Shown piece by piece: positions 1-7,915 of a stretch of 55,071 nt of DNA (position 1 is the stretch's first letter; every line of letters starts with the position of its first letter). The notes under the pieces are model-generated. The model was not told the origin of the DNA. It worked only from the letters and a program-made list of their open reading frames with translations, and ran no database searches. The stretch covers positions 1-55,071 of the forward strand of contig CANFWI010000015.1 of assembly GCA_947450675.1 (NCBI GenBank), given 5' to 3'. The DNA is from Comamonadaceae bacterium. Its GTDB lineage: Bacteria; Pseudomonadota; Gammaproteobacteria; Burkholderiales; Burkholderiaceae_C. The translations under genes and the position numbers were made by a program.

Positions 1-45
1 CTCATAATCCTTTGGTCGAGTGTTCAAGTCACTCACGCCCTACCA
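1..45 (+). tRNA. tRNA-Met (CAT anticodon), 3' part only
   Basis: The window opens inside the anticodon loop of a tRNA. The loop reads CTCATAA, giving anticodon CAT. It is followed by the 3' anticodon strand, a variable loop, a TpsiC arm with stem GAGTG/CACTC and loop TTCAAGT, the 3' acceptor strand, discriminator A and an encoded CCA at 43-45. The 5' half lies outside the window, so elongator identity is inferred from its resemblance to betaproteobacterial tRNA-Met. Initiator Met or tRNA-Ile2, which also carry a CAT anticodon, cannot be fully excluded. Confidence 0.85.
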
Positions 46-51
46 TTCATG

Positions 52-87
52 AAAGCGGCTGTTCAAAAGACAGTCGCTTTTTCTTTT
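52..87 (+). terminator. Rho-independent terminator after tRNA-Met
   Basis: An 11-bp stem (52-62 with 70-80, one G-T wobble) closes a 7-nt loop and is followed by TTCTTTT. It begins 7 nt after the CCA end of the tRNA and points along the plus strand. Confidence 0.8.
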
Positions 88-111
88 GCCTGGCGGTCAG
101 TGGGGAGCCGG

Positions 112-456
112 TTAGTTTCTAACCATCACCACGCGATAGCAATTGCAGTTGGCATCTAAGATTTGTTCCCAGTGAAAGCCTTGGGGAGCTGTCTGGGGTC
201 TGTTGGGTTCGACCGGGTAGTACTGTTGTTGCGGTTGTTGTGAAATGACGGCAGGACGTGGTTGGCTGTTGACGACGCCATAGACCAATGCGCCACCGAT
301 GATTGCAGGCAGCAACCAGCCGGCATCGTTGTTCCAACGAGCGTCCGGATGCGGACGACGTTCGAATTCATCTCTTCGTTCACCGCGATCTCTGTCGGCA
401 AATGCGCTGGTCGCAAAAGTAATGGTTAAAAGAACAAGCAGAATGATTTTTTTCAC
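112..456 (-). CDS. Small secreted protein of unknown function
   Basis: 114 aa with a GTG start at 456. Residues 1-20 form a clear Sec signal peptide ending AFA, followed by a charged stretch rich in Arg, Asp and Glu. Residues 46-62 are hydrophobic and could be a membrane anchor or a packed glycine-rich strand. A Pro/Gln-rich linker leads to a C-terminal segment with a CNC pair (Cys104, Cys106). I recall similar short exported proteins ending in a comparable NCNCYR motif in Burkholderiales, but none with a function. The gene is monocistronic: the tRNA terminator lies downstream and azoR is divergent. The two close cysteines could bind metal or form a disulfide, which is inference only. Confidence 0.65.
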   Translation of the reverse strand: MKKIILLVLLTITFATSAFADRDRGERRDEFERRPHPDARWNNDAGWLLPAIIGGALVYGVVNSQPRPAVISQQPQQQYYPVEPNRPQTAPQGFHWEQILDANCNCYRVVMVRN

Positions 457-528
457 AAGAAATCCACGTCAATTCGATTACTCAATGTAGCACCAAGCGG
501 GACCACGGACGAGATGCTTCAAAAGTCA

Positions 529-580
529 GTTGCTTTTTTGGGGGGCAGGCTCGCATAAGCAACAGCCTAAAATACAGGCT
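529..580 (+). promoter_or_regulatory. Nested inverted repeats upstream of azoR
   Basis: GTTGCTT (529-535) is mirrored by AAGCAAC (557-563), and directly after it AGCCT (564-568) is mirrored by AGGCT (576-580) around an AT-rich core. The second ends 20 nt before the azoR ATG. The position suits an operator. No regulator gene is adjacent and I cannot assign a consensus. Confidence 0.25.
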
Positions 581-600
581 CCAAAAACAACGAGTGACTC

Positions 601-1218
601 ATGAAATTTCTGCACATTGACTCCAGCCCACTTGGCTCGAATTCGGTATCACGTCAACTCACTGCCCACGCTGTGGGGGCTTTGAAAACCGCGCATCCAG
701 AGGCCCAAATTGACTATTTGGATCTTGTCGAGCATGCCCCGAGTCATCTGAATTTGAACTCCTTGGGTTTTCGTTTGGGCACCACTGCGGCTGACTTAAC
801 GCCAGTCCAACGCGAAGAAAACGACATCAGTGAGCGCTTGGTTCAGCAATTCATTGACGCCAACGTGGTGGTCATTGGTGCGCCGATGTACAACTTCTCA
901 GTCCCGACGCAACTGAAAGCTTGGATGGATCGCATTGCGCAAGCCGGTCGCACATTTCAGTACACCGCTGAGGGTCCAAAAGGATTGGCCGGCGGTAAAA
1001 CAGTCATCGTGGTGTCAACCCGTGGCGGCTTCTATTTTGGAAAACCGCACGAACCCATGATGGATCACCAAGAGGCGTATCTCAAAGGCTTCTTTGGTTT
1101 CTTGGGCATCACCGATATTCGAATCGTGCGTGCTGAAGGCTTGGGAACGGGTGAGTCTGCCAAGGCTGAAGCGATTACAAATGCTGAGACATCACTCGCC
1201 TCAGCGGTCACTATTTAA
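601..1218 (+). CDS. azoR: FMN-dependent NADH-azoreductase
   Basis: 205 aa, the normal length for AzoR. It is a cytoplasmic flavodoxin-fold enzyme that uses FMN and NAD(P)H for two-electron reduction of quinones and azo compounds. The N-terminal strand and phosphate loop (residues 3-18, SSPLGSNSVSR), the MYNFSVP segment at 96-102 and the STRGG loop at 139-143 are the FMN-contact motifs of the family. The gene stands alone, ending 3 nt from the converging membrane-protein gene, so transcription from each side must stop within the neighbour. Family assignment is firm; the natural substrate, probably quinones or other electrophiles, is inferred. Confidence 0.93.
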   Translation: MKFLHIDSSPLGSNSVSRQLTAHAVGALKTAHPEAQIDYLDLVEHAPSHLNLNSLGFRLGTTAADLTPVQREENDISERLVQQFIDANVVVIGAPMYNFSVPTQLKAWMDRIAQAGRTFQYTAEGPKGLAGGKTVIVVSTRGGFYFGKPHEPMMDHQEAYLKGFFGFLGITDIRIVRAEGLGTGESAKAEAITNAETSLASAVTI

Positions 1219-1221
1219 AGG

Positions 1222-1818
1222 CTAATCGCCCAGCGTTTTTTGGCCAAGGCCGACTCGGTAGGCCTCCAACTTGGCGGCATAGTCGGTGGCGTCGCCGTAG
1301 TCCAAAAAGCGCTGGTAGCGTGCGTGGGTTCCTAGGACTTTCCGCGCGTGTTTGATGGGGCAGAAATACTCTTCCGTGCGCGCCAAAATTTCTGCCAAGT
1401 AGCCCATCAGTCCATTGCCGTATTCACAATACGTGCAGTGAAATTTCTCAATGAAATTCAGATAGTTCAGTTGGTGCCGGTCGAACACGATGTAGTCGGC
1501 GCGTTTGACTTTGGCCACCCCGTAGACGGGGAAGCAAGCCCATTGGTAAAAACTCACGCACAAGTCCAGCATCAACAGCGGCACGATCATGGCGTAGATG
1601 ATCGGTCCCGTGATCAGGTTTTGCGGTCGGTTTGTCACCAGCCACTTAAAAAAGCCAGTCTTTAGCTTTTTGTGCGCCGCCTTGACTGAACTTTCAAACT
1701 CAATGCGCTTGCCTTTGATCTCAAAAAACATTTTGCTTTCTTGAGCATGGATGGCTGTGCGAAGTTCATCCTCTAGCGCTGCCATTTTGTCCATCAACTG
1801 AGCTATTTTGTCGTTCAT
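1222..1818 (-). CDS. Conserved membrane protein of unknown function with CxxC motif
   Basis: 198 aa. Residues 1-25 are predicted coiled coil. Residues 68-100 hold one long or two short membrane segments. The C-terminal half carries two cysteine motifs, HCTYCEYGNG (127-136) and FCPIKHA (152-158), which could form a metal or disulfide centre. I recall related proteobacterial proteins with these two motifs, all unnamed. An ATG at 1818 follows a GGTGGA-type ribosome site. The gene converges on azoR with a 3-nt gap. A redox- or metal-linked membrane role is only suggested by the cysteines. Confidence 0.75.
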   Translation of the reverse strand: MNDKIAQLMDKMAALEDELRTAIHAQESKMFFEIKGKRIEFESSVKAAHKKLKTGFFKWLVTNRPQNLITGPIIYAMIVPLLMLDLCVSFYQWACFPVYGVAKVKRADYIVFDRHQLNYLNFIEKFHCTYCEYGNGLMGYLAEILARTEEYFCPIKHARKVLGTHARYQRFLDYGDATDYAAKLEAYRVGLGQKTLGD

Positions 1819-2057
1819 AAGAATCCACCGGTATTGGGTTTGTCAGCTTACCTGAGGTCCTGCACGTGAGCACCGTCTTGGCCACAGGTTCTTTTCGATT
1901 CTCTTCAATCAGGTCGATGTTCTTCATGACAAATTTTCCTTGACCTTGATTAAAAAGGAGGACCCTCAGCGTCACAATAGTGGCCTAAATCAGGCATTGC
2001 TCGACTGGCCTTTTTCGTTAGCTCTTCAATTCAACCAACGTCATTTGGAGCAGACCC

Positions 2058-2831
2058 ATGCACCCCATTCTGAAAATTAAAAGGCCCTTGCTTGGGGTTG
2101 CGTTCGGGTTGCTCTTGCTGCTGGGCGGCACGGCGCAGGCGGTAGAGCTCAAAGTCCTCAGTGGCAATGGATCTCGGCCGGCGGTGATCGCGCTGTGCGC
2201 TCAGTTTGAACGCGCCACGGGTCACAAGGTGGTGGTTGAATTCGCAGTCAATCCGACGGTGAAAAAGAAGATCGAGTCGGGCGAGACGTTTGACGTCACG
2301 GTGCTCAATCCGCCGGTGCTGGATGCATTGATCCAGCAAGGCCTTGTGGTGGGCGATACGCGTGCTGTCATCGGGCGTATTGGCCTGGGTGCCGCCATAC
2401 GTGCGGGCGCGCCGCGGCCCGATATTTCAACCACCGAGGCTTTCAAGCGCACGCTGCTGAACGTTAAGTCTGTGGCTTATCCAGGTGACGGCGCCAGCGG
2501 CAAGTACTTCGTCAGCCTGATCGATCGCATGGGAATCGCCAGCAAGATGAAGTCGAAAATGCGGCCCATGTCCGGCGAGTACAACGTCGAAGTGGTGGCT
2601 GACGGCGGAGTCGACATGGTGGTGGTGGTGGCGTCGCGTATCTACGGCGTGCCCGGTGTCGACATGTTGGGACTGATTCCGAACGAATTGCAAACTTGGA
2701 TTGGCTTTGCGACCGCCGTTAGCGCTCGAAGCCAACAAGCCGATGCTGCGCGCGCACTGGTGAAGTTCATGACTGCGCCGGCCGCCGCCGCAGTGCTGCG
2801 GCCGATCGGCATTGAGCCTTTCGTCGAGTGA
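2058..2831 (+). CDS. Periplasmic solute-binding protein, molybdate-binding (ModA)-like
   Basis: 257 aa. Residues 1-28 are a Sec signal peptide ending AQA. The mature start (VELKVLSGNGSRPAV) and the following pattern of an FE-x-ATGH-x-V strand and a VDVxVLN-like strand match the type II periplasmic binding fold of ModA and its relatives. No modB or modC gene is adjacent, so it is an orphan receptor. Many such orphan ModA-like proteins in Burkholderiales bind ligands other than molybdate, so the ligand is left open. It is convergent with the amidohydrolase gene, 15 nt apart. Confidence 0.82.
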   Translation: MHPILKIKRPLLGVAFGLLLLLGGTAQAVELKVLSGNGSRPAVIALCAQFERATGHKVVVEFAVNPTVKKKIESGETFDVTVLNPPVLDALIQQGLVVGDTRAVIGRIGLGAAIRAGAPRPDISTTEAFKRTLLNVKSVAYPGDGASGKYFVSLIDRMGIASKMKSKMRPMSGEYNVEVVADGGVDMVVVVASRIYGVPGVDMLGLIPNELQTWIGFATAVSARSQQADAARALVKFMTAPAAAAVLRPIGIEPFVE

Positions 2832-2846
2832 GCCTTCGAGACGACC

Positions 2847-3938
2847 TCAGAGATTGCGCCACTGAGCCGGCAAGATGCGCAGGGCATTTTCACGGTTAAT
2901 AGCGCGCAGTTCGCTGGCGTTAAAGATCGGGGCCAGACCCGTCACATGCTCAATGCCTGTCCGGTACGGGTAGTCGGTGCCAAAGACGATCTGCGAGACA
3001 TTGACCATCTTGGTGAGTGATGCCATGGCGATGGGATTGGCCGCCTGAGCCGTGTCGTAATAAAAACGTCGGATCTCGTTCATCACGTTCTCTCCCGTGA
3101 AGCCGCGCTGCTTGATGTTTGGAAAGGACACCGCCTGAATCGCGAAGCGCTCGGTCAAAGCAGTGAGCGACCCGCCGCCATGCGAGAAGATGAAGTTGAT
3201 GTCTTTGCAGCGCATGGAGGTGCCAGAAAAAATCAGACTGGCGATGGTGCGTGTCGTGTCGGTGCCGTATTCGATGATCACCGACGGCACGCCGGTGCTC
3301 AGGTTGCGGCAGCAGGCGGGCTCGTTTGGATGGGTGTAGGCGACGGCTTTGCGTCTATGCAGTTCGTCCATCACGGGGGCAAAGGCTTTGTCGCCTAAAA
3401 ACTTGTCGTCATAGCTGGTCATGAGGGCCACGCCATCAGCCTTGAGCACATCAAAAGCGTAGGCGATTTCTTTCAAGGTCTCATCGACATGCGGCATCGG
3501 CAGCAACGCAAAGACACCAAAGCGTCCTGGGTACTGGTCTGCCAACTTACGCGCGTATTCGTTGGAGGCGCGCGCCACGGCCGCCGCCTCAGCTGGCGGC
3601 AGGAAGCCAACTGCCGGCAGTGTCGGTGAGGTCATGGACGTAGCGATGCCCGCTTTGTCCATGTCGTCCAAAGAGCGTTGCGGCGTCCAGTCGGTCACCG
3701 GTGGCGTGTCGAGCTTGGATTTTTTGAGGGCGGTGACCCATGAAGGCGGGGAAATATGGTGGTGCACATCAATGCGTTGCGGCTTGGCTGACTCGCCCAT
3801 GCTGGCGCAGCCGCTGCTGGCCAGCGCGCCCGCTGTGCCTATAGCGCCTATGGCACCGAGAAAACTGCGGCGCGAGGCCAAAAGGTTGAGCCCTGTGTGG
3901 CAACCGCATTGGCTACCGAGTCCGTGATAGTTGTGCAT
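2847..3938 (-). CDS. Tat-exported amidohydrolase (amidohydrolase_2 family), probable lipoprotein
   Basis: 363 aa. A twin-arginine signal (SRRSFLG, residues 22-28) is followed by a hydrophobic stretch and a lipobox-like ASSGC with Cys44, so the protein should be folded before export and may be lipid-anchored. The mature part is a metal-dependent TIM-barrel hydrolase of the ACMSD-related amidohydrolase_2 group. It has an HxH metal pair at His59/His61, a later conserved HPN segment, an FSHGGG segment and a GTDYPY motif carrying the catalytic/metal Asp. Members act on aromatic or cyclic carboxylates by hydrolysis or decarboxylation; the substrate here is unknown. It is transcribed alone from an AT-rich upstream region. 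Confidence 0.85.
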   Translation of the reverse strand: MHNYHGLGSQCGCHTGLNLLASRRSFLGAIGAIGTAGALASSGCASMGESAKPQRIDVHHHISPPSWVTALKKSKLDTPPVTDWTPQRSLDDMDKAGIATSMTSPTLPAVGFLPPAEAAAVARASNEYARKLADQYPGRFGVFALLPMPHVDETLKEIAYAFDVLKADGVALMTSYDDKFLGDKAFAPVMDELHRRKAVAYTHPNEPACCRNLSTGVPSVIIEYGTDTTRTIASLIFSGTSMRCKDINFIFSHGGGSLTALTERFAIQAVSFPNIKQRGFTGENVMNEIRRFYYDTAQAANPIAMASLTKMVNVSQIVFGTDYPYRTGIEHVTGLAPIFNASELRAINRENALRILPAQWRNL

Positions 3939-4056
3939 TGATCATTCCAAAAAATGAATAAAAATCAACGTCACGTTAGCATTCATTGAAAAGAGTAACT
4001 GTAGTTTTTAATGATTTTTCGCTGTGGTTTTCCCTTGCTTTTCCACGCATCATTGA

Positions 4057-4074
4057 ATTCACGTTGCCGTGAAT
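4057..4074. repeat. 7-bp inverted repeat in intergenic region
   Basis: ATTCACG (4057-4063) and CGTGAAT (4068-4074) flank a TTGC loop. The element lies 54 nt beyond the stop of the host-attachment gene and about 120 nt upstream of the amidohydrolase start. No T-tract follows on either strand, so an operator or a Rho-dependent 3' structure is more likely than an intrinsic terminator. Confidence 0.35.
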
Positions 4075-4127
4075 ATCCGCCTTCATGGCAATGTTGATCT
4101 CAAACTAACGGCCAACAAACCGCCGAC

Positions 4128-4580
4128 TCATGGCCACAAGCTGTCAGTCACGCGTTTTTCCAACTCTCGGCCTGAACAGTGAGTCAAGTCGCTGGCCATG
4201 GAGGCGATCACTAATTTTTCAGCTTCATGGCTCAGATGGGTCCTCAACTCACCCAGCATCGGGCTGGTCGCAATCAGCACCAGTGCATGGCAACGGTGAT
4301 CGGTCACGCCTCTGTTGAGGTAATCGGCCAGTTCTCGGGCGAAGTTGGCGCGTTCCTTCGCATAGGCCTCCGTGTGCGGTTCGAACTGCGTTCCCGCGTG
4401 ACCGGTGCGGCCGTGGCCCTTACCCGCTTCACCAGTCAAATCGCCACCACTGGCTAAGCCTTGGAGGCTGGCGTGTGGGTGGACGAAGGCGACGAGCTCT
4501 TTGAGTGTGTGGTCGGCGGCGTGGCGCTCAAAGCATCGTGCATGTTCGGCATCTGAGATCAAAACCCAAGTGTTTTTCAT
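4128..4580 (-). CDS. Host-attachment-family protein
   Basis: 150 aa from the ATG at 4580. A 27-codon upstream extension is rejected because its residues look non-coding and homologs begin near MKNTWVLISDAEHAR. The sequence fits the family named 'protein required for attachment to host cells': a short N-terminal strand WVLISDAEHARCF, a central glycine- and histidine-rich loop, and a C-terminal half with a LVLIATSPMLGELR motif. Members are common in free-living proteobacteria, so the name should not be read as pathogenicity. The catalytic or binding role is not established. It is divergent from feoAB with the Fur-like site between them, so it could share iron control; this is inference. Confidence 0.8.
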   Translation of the reverse strand: MKNTWVLISDAEHARCFERHAADHTLKELVAFVHPHASLQGLASGGDLTGEAGKGHGRTGHAGTQFEPHTEAYAKERANFARELADYLNRGVTDHRCHALVLIATSPMLGELRTHLSHEAEKLVIASMASDLTHCSGRELEKRVTDSLWP

Positions 4581-4669
4581 GATGTTAAATTCATTTCTTT
4601 TGATGAATGAAGGAACGGAAATGACTTTGCAACGATTTTTCATTAATTGCAAGTTCAGCAATGAAGCTC

Positions 4670-4688
4670 ACAAATAAGAATCATTACC
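4670..4688. promoter_or_regulatory. Fur-box-like operator upstream of feoAB
   Basis: The 19 nt at 4670-4688 match the classical Fur consensus GATAATGATAATCATTATC at about 13 of 19 positions, including an unbroken AATCATTA. A TACAAT -10-like hexamer follows at 4692-4697, so bound Fur would cover the promoter. Fur repression of feoAB is well established in other bacteria; here it is inferred from the match and the position. Confidence 0.55.
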
Positions 4689-4780
4689 GTTTACAATGAA
4701 CTCGAATCGCAGGAAAAGAGCCGCTCAACGAGGCATTCCATTTTCGTGATGTGACATCGCCCGATCACATCCATCCCAAC

Positions 4781-5029
4781 ATGAATCTTGCAGAAGCCCC
4801 TTTGAACACGACATGGCGAGTGCTTCGCGTTAACCCCAGCGAAGCATCCCCCGAACGAGCGAATCACTTGGAAGAAATTGGTTTTCTGCCGGGTGAATTG
4901 GTGTCCGTCTTGGCGCATGGATTTCCCGGCCAAGATCCGTTGGTCGTGCGCGTGGGTTTGTCCACTTTTGCATTGCGCAAAGACGAAGCGCTGAGTGTTC
5001 TGCTCGAAACGAAAGACGCGGATGCGTGA
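4781..5029 (+). CDS. feoA: Ferrous iron transport protein A
   Basis: 82 aa from the ATG at 4781; an in-frame GTG at 4751 would add ten residues and neither start has a strong ribosome site. It is a small SH3-like beta-barrel protein of the cytoplasm that supports FeoB. The segment ANHLEEIGFLPGELVSVLAHG and the later DPLVVRVG...FALRKDEA strands are the usual FeoA pattern. The 3' end overlaps feoB by 8 nt, indicating translational coupling. No feoC follows feoB, as in many Burkholderiales. Confidence 0.9.
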   Translation: MNLAEAPLNTTWRVLRVNPSEASPERANHLEEIGFLPGELVSVLAHGFPGQDPLVVRVGLSTFALRKDEALSVLLETKDADA

Positions 5030-6920
5030 AGTCAAAGTTCATCTTCATCCCACCGGCCCTTTGGTGGCTTTGGTGGGCAATCCCAACTGCGGCAAAACCA
5101 CCTTGTTCAACCTGCTCACAGGCAGTCACCAAAAAGTGGCCAACTATGCAGGTGTGACGGTTGAACGCAAAGAGGGCAAAGTTCATTTAGCCAACGGTAA
5201 ATTCATCCGCCTGTTAGACCTGCCCGGCACCTACAGTCTTTACCCCCGCTCGCAAGACGAACGCGTGACCTGCAACGTGCTCACCGGCCGAGCCACCGGC
5301 GAAAAACGGCCTGATCTGGTGGCCTGCGTGGTCGATGCCACCAACTTACGGCGCAATTTACGGTTGGTGTTGGCCGTCAAACGACTCGGCATTCCGGCCG
5401 TGGTGGTGCTGAATATGTCCGACGTGGCGGAGCGTCGGGGCTTGACGATTGACCCTGCAGCGCTGTCCGCAGAACTGGGCTTGCCCGTCGTCACCAGCGT
5501 CGGCGTGAAAACGGGTGGTGCCGAAGCGCTGCTCGCCTGGCTGGCGCAAGACAGCTGGCGCGAACAGACGCCTGATTTTGAGCCAACGGCAGGCGATGAC
5601 AACGAGTCCCAGCAAACAGGCGCAGACCATCAAGTGGTGCAAGGCATTTTGAAGCGGCTGAACTTGGACAAGCTGGTCCCTGATGTGTTCAGCGACCGGC
5701 TAGACCGCGTGTTGTTGCACCCGGTGATCGGGCCGATGATCTTGACCGTGGTTTTGTTTCTGATTTTTCAAGCGCTGTTCAGTTGGGCCGCCGCTCCCAT
5801 GGAGTTCATCAAAGGCATCACCGAATGGAGCGCGAACCTCGCGCTGACTTGGTTGCCCGACGCTTGGTGGAGAAGCTTGTTGATCGACGGCGTGATCGCC
5901 GGCCTGGGCGGCATCGTGGTGTTTTTGCCGCAAATTTTGATTCTCTTTTTCTTCATTTTGATACTGGAAGAAACCGGCTATTTGCCGCGAGCAGCCTTCT
6001 TGCTCGACCGCATCATGGGCTCGGTGGGTTTGTCGGGTCGATCGTTCATTCCGCTGTTGTCGAGCTTTGCCTGTGCGATTCCCGGCATCATGGCCGCCCG
6101 CACGATTCCAAATGCACGCGACAGGATGGTCACTATCTTGATTGCGCCGTTGATGACCTGCTCCGCACGGTTGCCGGTCTACACGCTGCTGATCTCTGCC
6201 TTCATCCCCAACATACGCGTTTGGGGTGGCTTGGCATTGCAAGGCTTGGTGATGTTTGCGCTGTATGTGGCTGGTATTGTGGGCGCCATGGCCGTGGCAT
6301 GGCTGCTCAAAATAATGACCAGCAGTGGTCGTTTGGTTCGCCCCTTGATGATGGAACTGCCCACTTACCATCTGCCCACAGTTCGCAACATTGCCATCGG
6401 TTTGTGGCAACGCGTGAAGATCTTCATGCGACGCGTTGGCGGCATTATTTTGGTGTTGACGATTGCCTTGTGGTTCTTGGCCAGCTTTCCGGCGCCGCCG
6501 GAGGGCGCCACCCGACAAGCGATTGAGTACAGCATGGCCGGCTGGTTAGGCCACTGGCTGGCCATCGTGTTCGAGCCGATTGGTTTTAATTGGCAAATCA
6601 GCTTGGCCTTGGTGCCCGGCATGGCCGCACGCGAAGTCGTGGTCAGCGCGCTCGGCACTGTCTACGCCTTGTCGTCGGCCGGTGAGCACACGGCCGAAAT
6701 GATCACGCCCATCATTGCGCAGCAGTGGAGCACGGCAACCGCACTGTCCTTGCTCACTTGGTTTGTGTTCGCGCCGCAATGTCTGTCGACACTGGCCGCC
6801 ATCAAACGAGAAACCGGGGGCTGGCGAATGCCGCTGATCACGGCTGGGTATTTGTTCGCCTTGGCTTACGGCGCTTCATTTGTGGTCTACCGATGCGCTG
6901 TTTGGGCCGGTCTGGGTTGA
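5022..6920 (+). CDS. feoB: Ferrous iron transporter B
   Basis: 632 aa. FeoB is the inner-membrane Fe(II) permease with an N-terminal G domain. G1 is GNPNCGKTT (19-27), the switch region contains NYAGVTVERKEG, G3 is DLPG (66-69) and G4 reads NMSD. After about residue 220 come the Gate and Core membrane segments, with the conserved RSFIPLLSSFACAIPG and AAREVVVSALG blocks. At 632 residues it is shorter than the 773 aa of E. coli FeoB, which has a longer C-terminus. The ATG at 5022 overlaps the feoA stop. It converges on the binding-protein gene with a 5-nt gap and no obvious terminator. Confidence 0.95.
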   Translation: MREVKVHLHPTGPLVALVGNPNCGKTTLFNLLTGSHQKVANYAGVTVERKEGKVHLANGKFIRLLDLPGTYSLYPRSQDERVTCNVLTGRATGEKRPDLVACVVDATNLRRNLRLVLAVKRLGIPAVVVLNMSDVAERRGLTIDPAALSAELGLPVVTSVGVKTGGAEALLAWLAQDSWREQTPDFEPTAGDDNESQQTGADHQVVQGILKRLNLDKLVPDVFSDRLDRVLLHPVIGPMILTVVLFLIFQALFSWAAAPMEFIKGITEWSANLALTWLPDAWWRSLLIDGVIAGLGGIVVFLPQILILFFFILILEETGYLPRAAFLLDRIMGSVGLSGRSFIPLLSSFACAIPGIMAARTIPNARDRMVTILIAPLMTCSARLPVYTLLISAFIPNIRVWGGLALQGLVMFALYVAGIVGAMAVAWLLKIMTSSGRLVRPLMMELPTYHLPTVRNIAIGLWQRVKIFMRRVGGIILVLTIALWFLASFPAPPEGATRQAIEYSMAGWLGHWLAIVFEPIGFNWQISLALVPGMAAREVVVSALGTVYALSSAGEHTAEMITPIIAQQWSTATALSLLTWFVFAPQCLSTLAAIKRETGGWRMPLITAGYLFALAYGASFVVYRCAVWAGLG

Positions 6921-6925
6921 GCCAA

Positions 6926-7759
6926 TCAAGGCCGGACAGGCATCTGAGGCATCTGAGGCACCAGCGGCGCCAACACGGCCCCTTCAATTTGGTGCTTCTT
7001 CAAAGCATTGGCGACGAAGCCTGACGACTTCATCTCCTCCACAAAACGCTGCAGATAAATCCGCGCCTCAGCATCGCGGGTTTTGGGCAAACCCATGGCT
7101 TGTTCAATCACCATGAAGCGACCCGGCAACAGCCGCAGATTGGGCAGCCGCTTGGCGTCCATTTCCAACTGCTGCTTCACGCCCGCCGCCACATCCAAGT
7201 GTTGCGCTAAGAAAAAGTCAACAGTGGTCGGTGATGTCGGTGCGCGCATGATCTGTGCGCTTTTGATGTCGCGGCTTAAAAACAAATCGTAAGCACTGCC
7301 TTTGCCCACCGCAATGCGGGTGCCCACGCGGTCAACCTCTTCATTGCGCGTCAATGCAGAGTCTTGGCGAACCAGATAACTGCCTTCGATCAAAACATAA
7401 GGCGCCGTGAACGCAATGTCTTTGCCGCGCACCGGGTCGACCGCAAAAAATCCAACGTCGGCTTGGTCCTGACTCAAGGCCTCGACGGACTTGCCGGCGG
7501 CATCAAAAACCACCAGTTCCAGGGGCAAGCCCAAGCGCTTCGCCAGTTCAGTGGCCAACTCAACCGACACGCCAACAACTTGCCCGCTTGCATTTTTCTT
7601 GGCCAAAATTGGATTGCCCACATTGATCGAGGCGCGCAAAGTGCCGGAAGGCGCCAGCAAGGGCCCAACTTGCGCCAAGGCGGGCGCAGCCAGCAAGGCC
7701 GTGCACAAGCTTGAACCGACGGTTATGGCGTTCAAAAAAACACGCATCTGTGATCGCAT
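6926..7759 (-). CDS. Extracellular solute-binding protein family 3 (amino-acid type)
   Basis: 277 aa with a good GAGGGA ribosome site before the ATG at 7759. The signal peptide covers about residues 1-29. The mature protein shows the family 3 pattern: a RASINVGNPILAKKN strand, the VGVSVELATELAKRLGLPLELVVFDAAGKSVEAL motif spread and a later ADVGFFAVDP. No permease or ATPase gene is adjacent, so it is an orphan receptor. The extreme C-terminus is Pro/Met-rich because of a small 9-nt tandem duplication near 6940-6958. Ligands in this family are mostly polar amino acids; the one used here is unknown. Confidence 0.88.
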   Translation of the reverse strand: MRSQMRVFLNAITVGSSLCTALLAAPALAQVGPLLAPSGTLRASINVGNPILAKKNASGQVVGVSVELATELAKRLGLPLELVVFDAAGKSVEALSQDQADVGFFAVDPVRGKDIAFTAPYVLIEGSYLVRQDSALTRNEEVDRVGTRIAVGKGSAYDLFLSRDIKSAQIMRAPTSPTTVDFFLAQHLDVAAGVKQQLEMDAKRLPNLRLLPGRFMVIEQAMGLPKTRDAEARIYLQRFVEEMKSSGFVANALKKHQIEGAVLAPLVPQMPQMPVRP

Positions 7760-7875
7760 GGCTATCCCTCATGACAAAAGAAAGAGTTTCTCAGGGAAAG
7801 GGTGCGTGCGCGTCCATGTCTTTCTCACCAATGCTATTAGAAACCCTAGTGCATATCGTTCTTAACGCTTTTATC

Positions 7876-7900
7876 ATTGGTTTTCGAAATTAAAACCAAT
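7876..7900. promoter_or_regulatory. 9-bp inverted repeat just before an MBL-fold hydrolase gene
   Basis: ATTGGTTTT (7876-7884) and AAAACCAAT (7892-7900) are exact complements around a 7-nt loop. The repeat ends a few nt before the ACGGAG ribosome site of the hydrolase gene and directly follows a TATCAT -10-like hexamer (7872-7877). It could be an operator at the start of transcription or a hairpin at the 5' end of the mRNA. Confidence 0.4.
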
Positions 7901-7915
7901 ACACGGAGTCGTCGC

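Noticed and set aside
1766-1927. Open frame of 54 codons on the minus strand with a fair ribosome site (AAGGA) before the 198-aa membrane-protein gene
   Set aside because: It overlaps the start of the larger gene by about 53 nt, has unremarkable composition and no recognisable family. It might be a leader peptide but cannot be supported.
1990-2030. GGCC...GGCCTTTTT stretch before the ModA-like gene as a terminator
   Set aside because: Only four pairs can form and the loop is long, so it is not a convincing terminator.
4581-4661. N-terminal extension of the host-attachment protein from 4661
   Set aside because: The added 27 residues have no family match and fall in the AT-rich region next to the Fur-like site; the ATG at 4580 fits the family start.
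5700-6518. Long minus-strand frame of 272 codons inside feoB
   Set aside because: It is antisense to a clear FeoB and rich in His, Gln and Asn, as expected for the antisense of membrane-protein codons.
6940-6958. 9-nt tandem repeat (GCATCTGAG twice) near the end of the family 3 binding-protein gene
   Set aside because: It encodes only a repeated Pro-Gln-Met in the tail and is too short to count as a repeat element.
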